Assembly (NCBI GenBank): GCA_002701555.1
Contig: NZVS01000078.1
Coordinates: 1-37,067 of the forward strand
DNA: 37,067 nucleotides
Origin: Alphaproteobacteria bacterium
GTDB taxonomy: Bacteria > Pseudomonadota > Alphaproteobacteria > Micavibrionales > Micavibrionaceae
Reading direction: 5' to 3'
The translations under genes were made by a program, and so were the position numbers. The notes under the pieces were generated by a model that was not told the origin of the DNA, ran no database searches, and saw nothing but the letters and a program-made list of their open reading frames with translations. Shown in pieces: positions 8,454-16,267 of the stretch (position 1 is the stretch's first letter; each line of letters begins with the position of its first letter).

Positions 8454-8984
8454 TTATTCAACAGGCTTTGAACTTTGTTCGAACAGTGACAAATATTCAC
8501 CATAGCCTTCGTCTTCAAGCTGATCTTTTGGTATGAAACGCAATGAGGCTGAATTTATACAGTAACGCTTACCACCTTCTGCCTTCGGCCCGTCGTCAAA
8601 AACATGCCCAAGATGAGAATCTGATTCTGTAGAGCGAACTTCGGTACGTTCCATCAATAATTTTCGGTCACTTCGCTTGGTCACCTTTTCATCATTTATA
8701 GGTTTGGTAAAACTTGGCCACCCTGTACCACTATCAAATTTATCGGTTGAGGAGAAAAGCGGTTCGCCTGAAATGACGTCTACATAAATGCCTTCTTCCT
8801 TGTTATCCCAGTATTCATTGTCAAATGCCTTTTCCGTACCGTCATGCTGGGTAACATATTGTTGTATAGGTGTGAGATCTTCGGGTGCTGTGCGTTTCAT
8901 GGTGTCCTGTGCCTGTGCGTTTAAAGGTAAGAGTAAGAATCCGGTTGCAAATGTCGCTGCTATTAGTTTTCCAAATTTGTTCAT
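8454..8984 (-). CDS. msrB: Peptide-methionine (R)-S-oxide reductase, exported, zinc-less 1-Cys form
   Basis: The 176-residue protein begins with a Sec signal peptide: a lysine-containing N-terminus, a hydrophobic core at about 8-22 and a likely AQA cleavage before QDT at residue 26. The MsrB domain follows with GTGWPSF, SDSHLGHVFDDGP and RYCINSASLRF; Cys142 is the catalytic cysteine. The CxxC pairs of zinc-binding MsrB proteins are replaced (YVDVISGEPLF, SDSHLGHVF), and Cys142 is the only cysteine in the whole protein. The usual resolving cysteine is therefore missing. It should repair methionine-R-sulfoxide in periplasmic proteins and be reduced directly by a partner. It lies 38 bases downstream of the DUF3108 gene, with a good AAAGG Shine-Dalgarno. 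Confidence 0.93.
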   Translation of the reverse strand: MNKFGKLIAATFATGFLLLPLNAQAQDTMKRTAPEDLTPIQQYVTQHDGTEKAFDNEYWDNKEEGIYVDVISGEPLFSSTDKFDSGTGWPSFTKPINDEKVTKRSDRKLLMERTEVRSTESDSHLGHVFDDGPKAEGGKRYCINSASLRFIPKDQLEDEGYGEYLSLFEQSSKPVE

Positions 8985-9022
8985 AAGGTTTTGCCTTTCA
9001 CTATTAATTTAGGATAAATCAT

Positions 9023-9886
9023 CTAATTGACCAGATGCATGAATAAAACACCGTAATCAGTTTTAACCTGCATCTTGACGGGAATTGAATGTTTACTTTC
9101 GCCAATTTTCGCAAGCCATATCAAGGGCAGCGCGCCTTTGTCACGGCCTTGTTCTTGTATGGACAACCATCCGCGGGGCTTTTCATGCCAGCGCCCGCCA
9201 TCTGGAAAAATCTCTACTTCGCATTTAAGCGCGGGGCCTGAGTATGCAGAATATTTACTTTTTGAAAGATTTTCACTTCCTAAAGGCTTAAACCATAGCT
9301 TAAAGCGCCGCTTGCCATCAAAAACATTAAATGTGCCGCTACACTCATCATTTTGAACTGATGTGTTCATCACATTTAACATTGCCGATAAAAGGTCTAC
9401 GCTATTTTTGGCTAAATTAGCGTCTATATCATCTGGAGTTTTATCCTTACCGTCCTCTATTATTTTTAGAGATTCAAAACGACCTGATTCATCATATTGA
9501 AATGTCTTTATTTCTTTGTCACCTCGCCATATTGATTGTGCAATATGTGTTTGCGGGCGAGCCTGACCGTTTTTATTATAAAAGCCGCGGGTAAAGTACA
9601 GTCCTTCCCAAGGGGCTATCTTTCCAATAAAGCCGCGGGTAATAGCTTTAAGTTCAGTTTCGAAATTTTTGTCTGTTTGATCGAGGCGAAGTTGTGCATC
9701 GACGGCATTTATGCCGCCGGCATAAATTTTATAGTTATAAATATTATCAGATTGATTTTGCGCATTTGCGTTAATAGAGAATGCGATAATTGCGCCTAGG
9801 AAAATGAATCCGTTAACAATATAGCGGAGATAATTCGGCAATGTTTGCGCCTGCGCCTGTTTTGAAACGTGTAAGTCCTGTTTCAT
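9023..9886 (-). CDS. DUF3108 domain-containing protein, probably periplasmic
   Basis: This 287-residue protein has an unusually long N-terminus of about 22 residues before a hydrophobic segment (about 23-40, ending SINANA). Export by a long signal peptide or anchoring by a membrane segment are both possible. The mature part (YNYKIYAGGINAVDAQLRL, then WEGLYFTRGFY) fits DUF3108, a family of periplasmic beta-rich proteins of unknown function common in alphaproteobacteria. The ATG lies inside the end of the FemAB-like gene, a 74-base overlap in a different frame. An AGGAGG sequence 11 bases before this ATG supports it, although the same bases encode the conserved LGGINEDETG of the upstream protein. 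A later in-frame TTG near 9844 is the alternative start. Confidence 0.83.
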   Translation of the reverse strand: MKQDLHVSKQAQAQTLPNYLRYIVNGFIFLGAIIAFSINANAQNQSDNIYNYKIYAGGINAVDAQLRLDQTDKNFETELKAITRGFIGKIAPWEGLYFTRGFYNKNGQARPQTHIAQSIWRGDKEIKTFQYDESGRFESLKIIEDGKDKTPDDIDANLAKNSVDLLSAMLNVMNTSVQNDECSGTFNVFDGKRRFKLWFKPLGSENLSKSKYSAYSGPALKCEVEIFPDGGRWHEKPRGWLSIQEQGRDKGALPLIWLAKIGESKHSIPVKMQVKTDYGVLFMHLVN

Positions 9887-10778
9887 CTTCGTTTATACCT
9901 CCTAAATCAAGTGTCTTTAGCCCGGCTTCCCGCATTTTCCCAAGCGCCTGCCATAAAATAAGATGGTGCGCATTTGCTTCCCTTCCAGAGCCACTGCTCC
10001 ATCCCGCTTGGTAGGTCAGGCAAGAGCCGTGTTTGAAGAAAACCATAAAAGACTCCAGACCTCTGGGAGATTCCATTCGACCTACCCACAACTCTTTTGT
10101 CTTTGCAAATTGAACCATAAGTTTTTTTAGGGTTTTTGCATCTGTTGCGGTATAACCCCGCACTTCTACATCGGCTTTGTAATGTAAAAGCACAGTCTTT
10201 ATATGGTATTGCGGTGTGTTCCATTCTATCTTTGTATCTTTTTTTTGAGCTTTTTTTAAAGCACCACGCCAGTTTTTACGCATGGCGGCAAGTTGCATGT
10301 CTTCATTATCTTTGCAATCCAGCCATGCTGTTTTATACGGGAGGCTTCTCTTTACCCTTCTATATCCGGTTTCTAAAAGATGGTGTTCAAATTCTGGATC
10401 TTGCGAATATTCAGGCATTATACGGCGCTTGCGACCCCAACGGCGGGGGGATGTTTCATTAAAAATACGAAAAAAAGATATGGTATTTTCAAATGTGTTA
10501 TGAGGCTCTAGGAAAAGGGGGCCACGGTCAAGGAGTATAGCATGTATGAAGTTTGCGAAAATCCCCGCCTGTGCCAGCTGGAACACCCCGATGATTTTAT
10601 TTTCCAGCATGATTTTGCCCCATAAGGGATTTTGCCCCTTGCCGGGCATAAGCGCTATCGCTGTATTAGGGGCTTGCAAAAGATTCGAGCGCGGCAAGTT
10701 TTCAAATACATTGAGCCATACGCTGTCCAGGCTTGAAGATATATCAAGATGGAAATCGGACTCTATGGGGGGACCCAT
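9813..10778 (-). CDS. FemAB-like / GNAT-fold aminoacyltransferase
   Basis: The 321-residue protein resembles the peptidoglycan-bridge FemAB family and related GNAT-fold transferases. The clearest evidence is the C-terminal third: CLTYQAGWSSGSGREANAHH, then LKTLDLGGINEDETGLTRFK at about residues 289-308, the signature that closes the second GNAT-like subdomain of these enzymes. The helical stretch RKNWRGALKKAQKK at about 164-177 matches the region between the subdomains. FemAB proteins transfer amino acids from aminoacyl-tRNA to lipid II. In Gram-negative bacteria their acceptor is mostly unknown. The gene begins 3 bases after sspB and overlaps the DUF3108 gene by 74 bases, so all three are one operon. 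Confidence 0.85.
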   Translation of the reverse strand: MGPPIESDFHLDISSSLDSVWLNVFENLPRSNLLQAPNTAIALMPGKGQNPLWGKIMLENKIIGVFQLAQAGIFANFIHAILLDRGPLFLEPHNTFENTISFFRIFNETSPRRWGRKRRIMPEYSQDPEFEHHLLETGYRRVKRSLPYKTAWLDCKDNEDMQLAAMRKNWRGALKKAQKKDTKIEWNTPQYHIKTVLLHYKADVEVRGYTATDAKTLKKLMVQFAKTKELWVGRMESPRGLESFMVFFKHGSCLTYQAGWSSGSGREANAHHLILWQALGKMREAGLKTLDLGGINEDETGLTRFKTGAGANIAELSPLYC

Positions 10779-10781
10779 ATT

Positions 10782-11288
10782 TTATTTTTTACGGAATTTA
10801 TCTAAAGAGACAACTTCACCAGTAGAATCACCTTCGCCTTTTTTATCCTTCTTTTTCTTTGAAGAAGAATCTTCACCTGGGCCACCATCTTCTGGAGGGG
10901 TTGGATCAAAATCATCTTCCATATCACCCAAAGGCTGGAATTGCAGGGCAAAATTTACGGAAGGATCAGCAAATATACTGATGGCATTCAAAGGAATTAC
11001 AAGTTTTTCAGGCTTATTATTGAAGGAGAGCGTTACTTCAAAAATCTCATCATCTACATAAAGATCGGAAAACTGATATTGTAAAACAATTGTCATCTCG
11101 CCTGGGTATCTTTCATGCAGATAGTCAGGGATTTTCACGCCTTTATGTTCTGTTAAAAAAGTGATGTAGAAATGATGGTCACCTGGAAGGCCGTTATCAA
11201 CGACTTCCTGTACGGCATCGCGCACAACACCACGCAGTGCGTTTTCAACCATTTTATCATATCGAAGTGTTTCGTCGTCAGTCATCAT
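10782..11288 (-). CDS. sspB: SspB-like ClpXP adaptor, alphaproteobacterial type
   Basis: The 168-residue protein has the SspB substrate-binding fold in residues about 1-115: FYITFLTEHKGVKIPDYL, MTIVLQYQFSDLYV, FEVTLSFNNKPEKLVIPLNA, then FADPSVNFALQF. A disordered, charged, proline- and lysine-rich linker (about 125-155) leads to a C-terminal GEVVSLDKFRKK, the kind of tail that docks on the ClpX zinc domain. SspB binds SsrA-tagged and other substrates and delivers them to ClpXP. Two ATG codons are adjacent (11288 and 11285) with no clear Shine-Dalgarno; either could be the start. It is the first gene of the minus-strand run, divergent from the EamA transporter. Confidence 0.92.
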   Translation of the reverse strand: MMTDDETLRYDKMVENALRGVVRDAVQEVVDNGLPGDHHFYITFLTEHKGVKIPDYLHERYPGEMTIVLQYQFSDLYVDDEIFEVTLSFNNKPEKLVIPLNAISIFADPSVNFALQFQPLGDMEDDFDPTPPEDGGPGEDSSSKKKKDKKGEGDSTGEVVSLDKFRKK

Positions 11289-11454
11289 AAGTATATAGGT
11301 GGCAGAGTCAGGTTAAGATATCAAGAGCTGTTTTTAATTTATGTTGTATTAAAGAGGTATATCATGCCCGAGAGAGGGTAAAAATCCAGCGACTTTTTGC
11401 ATATATGTTCAAATATTGTGGAAAAGAATCGGAAAATAAGTTTATGTGTACATC

Positions 11455-12324
11455 ATGATGAGTATTTCCCCCCGTTTATTTGCAATGATATTGGCGTTTT
11501 TAGGTTTTACCGGCTTTTCGATAGGCGATGCTGTTTATAAGGCTCTCAGCGCACATGCGGATTTTGCGACTAATGCTTTTCTAGGGTCTGCAGTCGGGAT
11601 GATTTGCCTCATTTTGTATGGAATACCTTCAGGTAAACTGAAAGGTGCAATTTTTATCGAAAAAAGAAATCTTCATATTTTACGTGGTATTATCGTCTGC
11701 TTTCAATTTTTGCTAGCCGTATATACTTTTTCCTTACTGCCACTTGCCACGGCATATTCCCTTATATTTTGCGCACCTTTCCTGACCGCGGTTCTGGCGC
11801 GTTTATATTTGAATGAAACGGTGTCTAGAGTAGCGGTTATCACAATTATAATAGGCCTTCTTGGTGTCCTTGTCGTATTGCGTCCCGGGTTTAATGTGAT
11901 GTCTATTGGCTATCTTACTGCGATAGGTACTGCCCTGTTTGTTGCGTATATGAATGTGCTGGCACGAAAAATAGGCCCGCAAAAAGATCACGGCTTTGCT
12001 TTTGCTTTTTATGCTCTTCTTTTTATTTTGCTGGTAGCGGGGGGTATCGCATTATACCAAGGTGGACCAATCCCGCTGAGCTTGTGGCCACTTTATCTTT
12101 TGGCAGGTGTTACAAGTGTTGCAGGAACAATTTTGTTACCATTATCATTTACAATGGCACCAGCCTCTTTATTGGCGCCCATCCATTATATCCAGATTGT
12201 TTGGGGGGTTCTTTTAGGTTGGCTTTTATTTGGTGATATCCCGGACGCCTGGACAATCACAGGCATAACAATAATAGTCGGAGCTGGTCTTTTCCTTATA
12301 AGGCATCCTTCAGGAAAAATTTGA
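11455..12324 (+). CDS. EamA/DMT-superfamily transporter
   Basis: This 289-residue protein has about ten hydrophobic helices arranged as two EamA repeats. The first repeat ends with LPLATAYSLIFCAPFLTAVL and RVAVITIIIGLLGVLVVLRP, characteristic of the family; the second repeat has the matching PLSFTMAPASLLAPIHYIQI and ITIIVGAGLFLIRH. Such proteins export or import metabolites; the substrate is not predictable. Three starts are possible: GTG at 11446, ATG at 11455 and ATG at 11458. None has a strong Shine-Dalgarno and I take the first ATG. The gene is monocistronic, and its stop codon is 4 bases from the convergent stop of the next gene, with no visible terminator between them. Confidence 0.9.
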   Translation: MMSISPRLFAMILAFLGFTGFSIGDAVYKALSAHADFATNAFLGSAVGMICLILYGIPSGKLKGAIFIEKRNLHILRGIIVCFQFLLAVYTFSLLPLATAYSLIFCAPFLTAVLARLYLNETVSRVAVITIIIGLLGVLVVLRPGFNVMSIGYLTAIGTALFVAYMNVLARKIGPQKDHGFAFAFYALLFILLVAGGIALYQGGPIPLSLWPLYLLAGVTSVAGTILLPLSFTMAPASLLAPIHYIQIVWGVLLGWLLFGDIPDAWTITGITIIVGAGLFLIRHPSGKI

Positions 12325-12328
12325 ACTC

Positions 12329-13228
12329 TTAGCTAGGGGATGCGGAGGTATAGCCTTGCACTGCCGGCTTAAGATAGTCGCGGGGTAAAGATATCCTCAA
12401 AGACAGACCATCATGGTCACTAAGCCTGTGCTTCTTCAGAGGGATAATTTTAGAGTCTATGACCGCAAGGTCCGGAATATTTGTTAAAATGATATCTACC
12501 CGGTTTCTGATTATAATCTTCAGGCTCTTTCTTTTCATGAAGGCTTCAAGCTCATTTTCATCTATCTCATGAATATTTAAATCCCCCAAAAGTATAACGG
12601 GTTGATTATCAGTAAAAGTCGATTCGAGTTCGCTGAGTTGGTCGCTACGTGCTTGGCTATCCTTTGGATCTTTGCCTGCATCAAGATGCGTATTTATAAT
12701 ATTAACGCGCCCCACGGTAACTTTCTGATAACCTTTTGAAGCCAGACAATCGCTCCGTTTTGTAAAATACCCTGAACAACTTTTGTATGCTTTAGCCTCT
12801 GTGTCTTTGAAGGGAAGAGAGGAAAAGGTTCTCAAACCTGGCGTTTGTAGTATGGTGTGGCCAAAGCCGGGATGGTAATCATAGGCATGCTTATTTCTGT
12901 CATGGATGGCATTGGTGCCGGAAAAAGCCTCTTGCATAAAAATCATATCATATTGGGAGCCAATTTTTCTTAACTCATGAAAACGCTCCGAACGTAAGTT
13001 CTTGCCGCCTGAAAAAATACCAAGTCCACGAACATTCATTGAGAGAATATCTAAATATAATACTTCATCAGAAGTAGCTTTGTTATCTGTAAATTTATGC
13101 AAAAAATCCTGATGCAGGGGGCTGTCCGGGACGTTGAGGGTATCTGATGAGGAGATAAGCGCAACCGGAAGGAAAAAGGCGGCAAGTTTTTTTCTGAGAG
13201 AAAGCTTATTATTCATTACTAATTCCAT
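12329..13228 (-). CDS. Endonuclease/exonuclease/phosphatase-fold hydrolase, probably exported
   Basis: The 299-residue protein has the metal-dependent hydrolase fold shared by DNase I, exonuclease III, inositol phosphatases and sphingomyelinases. Its signatures are in order: SMNVRG with Asn65, MQEAF with Glu100, NTHLDAG, GDLNIHE, and SDHDG with Asp271-His272 near the C-terminus. Residues 11-28 (RKKLAAFFLPVALISSSDT) form a basic-hydrophobic N-terminus that fits a signal peptide or anchor. NTHLDAG and SDHDGL resemble secreted sphingomyelinase-like members, but the substrate could be DNA or a phospholipid. The ATG at 13228 has an AAGG 7 bases upstream; a second ATG lies four codons later. It follows the methyltransferase gene by 53 bases. 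Confidence 0.85.
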   Translation of the reverse strand: MELVMNNKLSLRKKLAAFFLPVALISSSDTLNVPDSPLHQDFLHKFTDNKATSDEVLYLDILSMNVRGLGIFSGGKNLRSERFHELRKIGSQYDMIFMQEAFSGTNAIHDRNKHAYDYHPGFGHTILQTPGLRTFSSLPFKDTEAKAYKSCSGYFTKRSDCLASKGYQKVTVGRVNIINTHLDAGKDPKDSQARSDQLSELESTFTDNQPVILLGDLNIHEIDENELEAFMKRKSLKIIIRNRVDIILTNIPDLAVIDSKIIPLKKHRLSDHDGLSLRISLPRDYLKPAVQGYTSASPS

Positions 13229-13281
13229 CTGAGAGCCTTAGAAACACTATAGCCGCAATATTATGTATATTCAATATAATG

Positions 13282-14073
13282 TTAAGGCTTTTTCAGGACG
13301 AAGGCAAAGCCTTCGCAGAAATCAGTAAAGCCTGCTTTGCGCATGAGTAACTGATAAAGTCTCCATAAAATATGAGCGGGAGCAAAAACTGCAAAATAAT
13401 TACTCATCCAATAGATTCGGCGCTCAATAATCTCCAGCCCTAAATCTTTTATATTTTTTTCCATTTGCAATGGGGTGCAGTCATCATAATATGCCTTGAA
13501 GCCCATAACTTTTGCCTGCTCTCCATAAATGGCTGCCAATAATTTATGCTTTGGTTTTTCCGGCACAATAAGGTTGAGCTGTGCAAATAAGGCATTGCGA
13601 CAGGGTGCAAAAGCAATAATGATCCCGCCATCTTTCAAAGTAGAGGCCATTCCCTCTAAAGCATCTTTAGTGTTTTTCACATGCTCCAATGTTGACCGGC
13701 TTACAACAGCGTTGCCATCCGCAAGGCCGCGATAGGTCGTAATATCCTCAACCATAACACGGTCATAGTCACCTCTGGGAGCTTTGTTAAGTTCGTTTGC
13801 GTCAATATCAATGCCGACTTGGGTTATATTGTCACGCATTTTCCATTTTTGGGTGATAAAAGGTCGTTTTCCGCCACCGATATCATAAACCAGCCAGTCT
13901 TGTTTAATATATTCCGGAAGAAGAGAAGTATGAAAATCGGTTGTACCATATGTTCTCATCGCAATGGGAAGCAATGAGTCAAAGGCGAATGATATTCGCT
14001 GATTTAATTTTATAAATGCTGATAATAATCCCATAGGGCACCAAGAATATGCCAAAATATGCAGAAATGCCAT
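13282..14073 (-). CDS. Class I SAM-dependent methyltransferase
   Basis: The protein is about 263 residues. Motif I is VYDIGGGKRPFI at about residues 62-73, followed by VGIDIDANELNKAPRG (post-I, with the acidic ribose-binding residue), VSRSTLEHVKNTKDALEGM (motif II region) and LKDGGIIIAFAPC (motif III). The frame is open to 14415, but that stretch is antisense to scpA and is low-complexity serine/arginine. I therefore take ATG 14073 as start, with ATG 14034 as alternative; neither has a visible Shine-Dalgarno. The conserved fold begins near residue 40. Its substrate is unknown. It is divergent from scpA and probably co-transcribed with the hydrolase gene downstream. Confidence 0.82.
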   Translation of the reverse strand: MAFLHILAYSWCPMGLLSAFIKLNQRISFAFDSLLPIAMRTYGTTDFHTSLLPEYIKQDWLVYDIGGGKRPFITQKWKMRDNITQVGIDIDANELNKAPRGDYDRVMVEDITTYRGLADGNAVVSRSTLEHVKNTKDALEGMASTLKDGGIIIAFAPCRNALFAQLNLIVPEKPKHKLLAAIYGEQAKVMGFKAYYDDCTPLQMEKNIKDLGLEIIERRIYWMSNYFAVFAPAHILWRLYQLLMRKAGFTDFCEGFAFVLKKP

Positions 14074-14185
14074 AGGGCTTGGGAGGTGCTTTTGTTTTTG
14101 AGAATGGGATAAATGTTGTTTTTCACTGGAAAGGCTTGGCGGATAAGGGTTATAGTCGTAAAGACTTTCAGAATTAGACAGCTTT

Positions 14186-15037
14186 ATGACCGATAAAATC
14201 AAAGTAACTTTATCAAACGAGAATTTCGAAGAGGACCCGCCCCGCAAGGCAGTCACGATCGAGGATGAATCTGAGCGGCTTCTGCTGGAAATTGACGGAT
14301 ATGAAGGTCCGATCGATGCTTTGCTCGATCTGGCCCGTTCGCAAAAAGTAGATTTACGCCATGTTTCAATTTTACAGCTTGTTAGACAATATCTCGCCTT
14401 TATTGACAGAGCCAAACAGCTGAGGCTTGAGCTTGCGGCTGAATATCTGGTTATGGCTGCTTGGCTTGCCTATCTTAAATCCAGGCTTTTATTGCCACAG
14501 CAGGAGGATGATGAAGAAGAGCTAACAGGTGAACAAATGGCAGAGGCGTTACAGTTCCAGTTGCGCCGTTTGGAAGCCATGCAAAATGCAGGCGAAACTT
14601 TAATGGCGCGTCCGCAACTTGGTGTTGATACATTCGCGCGCGGTGCGCCCGAACGCATAAAGACAAAATTTTCTACAGAGTATGAAGTCGGTATTTTCGA
14701 TTTACTTCAGGCTTATGGGTCTATTGAGCGTCGCAGAACCTATAGTGAATACAAGCTTGAAAATTTCCATTTGATGTCCACAGAAGATGCTGTGTCCAGA
14801 ATGACAACTATGCTTGGCAATCTCCCGCGTAAAGGGCCATATAGCGTTTGGGCAACACTTGATTCGTTTTTACCTGACAAAACTGGCGACGACCCCTTAT
14901 TTACCCGCTCCGCGCTGGCTTCACTATTTACAGCGGGGCTTGAAATGGCTAAACAGGGAACTGCAGAGATAAAGCAGGATGGATTGTTTAGACCTATTTA
15001 CTTACGCGAGAGATTACAAGCTAGGGAAGAGGCATAA
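14186..15037 (+). CDS. scpA: Segregation and condensation protein A (kleisin)
   Basis: The 283-residue protein is the kleisin subunit of the SMC-ScpAB condensin. The N-terminal SMC-neck-binding region is clear: LLLEIDGYEGPIDALLDLAR (about residues 33-52), VDLRHVSILQLVRQYL, and LAAEYLVMAAWLAYLKSRLL (about 93-112). An acidic glutamate stretch follows, typical of ScpA linkers. The C-terminal winged-helix part that binds SMC heads lies after about residue 200. It acts with ScpB and SMC in chromosome compaction and segregation. scpB begins 3 bases after its stop. No strong Shine-Dalgarno is seen before the ATG, which is at the divergent junction with the methyltransferase gene. Confidence 0.95.
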   Translation: MTDKIKVTLSNENFEEDPPRKAVTIEDESERLLLEIDGYEGPIDALLDLARSQKVDLRHVSILQLVRQYLAFIDRAKQLRLELAAEYLVMAAWLAYLKSRLLLPQQEDDEEELTGEQMAEALQFQLRRLEAMQNAGETLMARPQLGVDTFARGAPERIKTKFSTEYEVGIFDLLQAYGSIERRRTYSEYKLENFHLMSTEDAVSRMTTMLGNLPRKGPYSVWATLDSFLPDKTGDDPLFTRSALASLFTAGLEMAKQGTAEIKQDGLFRPIYLRERLQAREEA

Positions 15038-15040
15038 TAC

Positions 15041-15703
15041 ATGGATAAAGTAACACAGAAGAAAGTTGTAGAGGCTTTGCTCTTTGCCTCTGCTGACCCG
15101 CTACCGTCAAGTTTGATTCGTGATAGGTTGCCGGAGGAAGCAGATCTTGGAGCTATTTTAAAAGAATTGCAAAATGATTACACAGACAGAGGTGTAGAGT
15201 TAACTGAAGTAGGTGGGGCATGGGCCATGCGTACCTCGCAAGACGTATCCGAGTACCTGATACTTGAAAAGGAGGAAACGCGCAGTCTCTCACGCGCCGC
15301 GCTCGAAACATTGTCCATTATTGCGTATCACCAGCCAGTAACACGCGCAGAAATTGAAAATATAAGGGGTGTCGCGGTAAGTAAGGGTACACTTGATATA
15401 CTTCTCGAACAAGATTGGATAAAACCCGGACGCCGCCGTGAAACGCCTGGTCGCCCCGTTACATGGGTTACGACCAATGCTTTTCTTGACCAGTTCCGAC
15501 TTGAGGCATTGACAGATCTGCCAGGACTTGATGAACTGAAATCCGCAGGCCTCCTTGACCGTCGCCCGGCCATTGAAACAATCCCAGGTACGGGAGAACT
15601 TTTCGATGAAGACGAGACAGAAGACACTGAACGTACTATATTACCTGATGAGAGTGTCGAAGATGATGCTCGCACTAACGAAAATATGAAAGAAGAGGCT
15701 TAA
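15041..15703 (+). CDS. scpB: Segregation and condensation protein B
   Basis: ScpB is the dimeric winged-helix (kite) partner of ScpA in SMC condensin. The 220-residue product shows the two winged helices: VTQKKVVEALLFASADPLP at the start, and RAALETLSIIAYHQPVTRAEIENIRGV at about residues 86-112, a hallmark of the family. It continues with LLEQDWIKPGRRRETPGRPV and TTNAFLDQF. The C-terminal 40 residues are acidic and probably disordered. It is separated from scpA by 3 bases and from tatA by 3 bases, so condensin and Tat export genes form one transcription unit, an arrangement known in many alphaproteobacteria. Confidence 0.95.
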   Translation: MDKVTQKKVVEALLFASADPLPSSLIRDRLPEEADLGAILKELQNDYTDRGVELTEVGGAWAMRTSQDVSEYLILEKEETRSLSRAALETLSIIAYHQPVTRAEIENIRGVAVSKGTLDILLEQDWIKPGRRRETPGRPVTWVTTNAFLDQFRLEALTDLPGLDELKSAGLLDRRPAIETIPGTGELFDEDETEDTERTILPDESVEDDARTNENMKEEA

Positions 15704-15706
15704 AAC

Positions 15707-15904
15707 ATGTCACCAAGTATATGGCAAATTTTGATTGTGGTTGCCCTTATTATGCTTTTATTCGGCGCAGGAAAACTGCCTCGTATTATGGGCGATATGG
15801 CCGAAGGCATAAAAAGTTTTAAACGTGGCATGCGCGATGAAGATGAAAGCGTACCATCTCCTAAATCCGATAAAGCCCCTGGGCCTAAAGACACTCTTAA
15901 TTAA
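15707..15904 (+). CDS. tatA: Sec-independent protein translocase TatA
   Basis: This 65-residue protein has a short N-terminus and one transmembrane helix (about residues 5-20, WQILIVVALIMLLFG). A hinge and the amphipathic helix AGKLPRIMGDMAEGIKSFKRGM follow, then a charged, proline-containing tail. The FGAGKLP motif is the TatA signature. TatA oligomers form the membrane passage for folded twin-arginine substrates recognised by TatBC. The gene starts 3 bases after scpB, with a GAGG sequence about 9 bases before the ATG, and is followed by tatB after 27 bases. Confidence 0.96.
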   Translation: MSPSIWQILIVVALIMLLFGAGKLPRIMGDMAEGIKSFKRGMRDEDESVPSPKSDKAPGPKDTLN

Positions 15905-15931
15905 CGCCTGAAAGGCAAGGTTCTACCCTTA

Positions 15932-16261
15932 ATGCTTGATGTAAGTTGGACAGAAATTGTTTTCATTCTCCTCGTTGCCATCTTGGTAATTGGTCCGAAA
16001 GAGCTTCCGCAACTTATGTATGGAATCGGAAAGTTTTTTAGGCGTATTCAATATATGAAATATGCGCTTTCCAATCAGTTCGATGATTTCATGCAGGAGA
16101 CTGAGTTACAAAAAGAAGAGCAGAAAAGATATGGTACCGGGAGTACAGGTCGTTTTCCGGAAGAGAATTTTTTCGAAGAAGAAAAAGAGCAGGATGAAAT
16201 TGAGATGGAGCTTAGTTTCCTGCGTGACCTTCGTAAGGACACAAAAGGAAGTGATGAGTAA
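15932..16261 (+). CDS. tatB: Sec-independent protein translocase TatB
   Basis: The 109-residue protein is a TatB: one N-terminal membrane helix (WTEIVFILLVAILVIGPKEL, about residues 6-25) ending in the GPKELP motif that separates TatB from TatA. It continues with an amphipathic helix (MYGIGKFFRRIQYMKYAL) and a long highly charged glutamate-rich tail. TatB docks substrates at the TatBC receptor. The protein is shorter than the E. coli form (171 residues), which is common in alphaproteobacteria. It lies between tatA and tatC on the same strand, 6 bases before tatC. Confidence 0.94.
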   Translation: MLDVSWTEIVFILLVAILVIGPKELPQLMYGIGKFFRRIQYMKYALSNQFDDFMQETELQKEEQKRYGTGSTGRFPEENFFEEEKEQDEIEMELSFLRDLRKDTKGSDE

Positions 16262-16267
16262 AGCCTT

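Noticed and set aside
13234..13289. AGCCTTA ... TAAGGCT inverted repeat followed by TTTTC, as a terminator
   Set aside because: The arms pair perfectly but the loop is 42 bases, and the T-run side points against the direction of both adjacent minus-strand genes.
14074..14415. Upstream extension of the methyltransferase frame
   Set aside because: It is antisense to the conserved start of scpA and gives a serine/arginine low-complexity chain.
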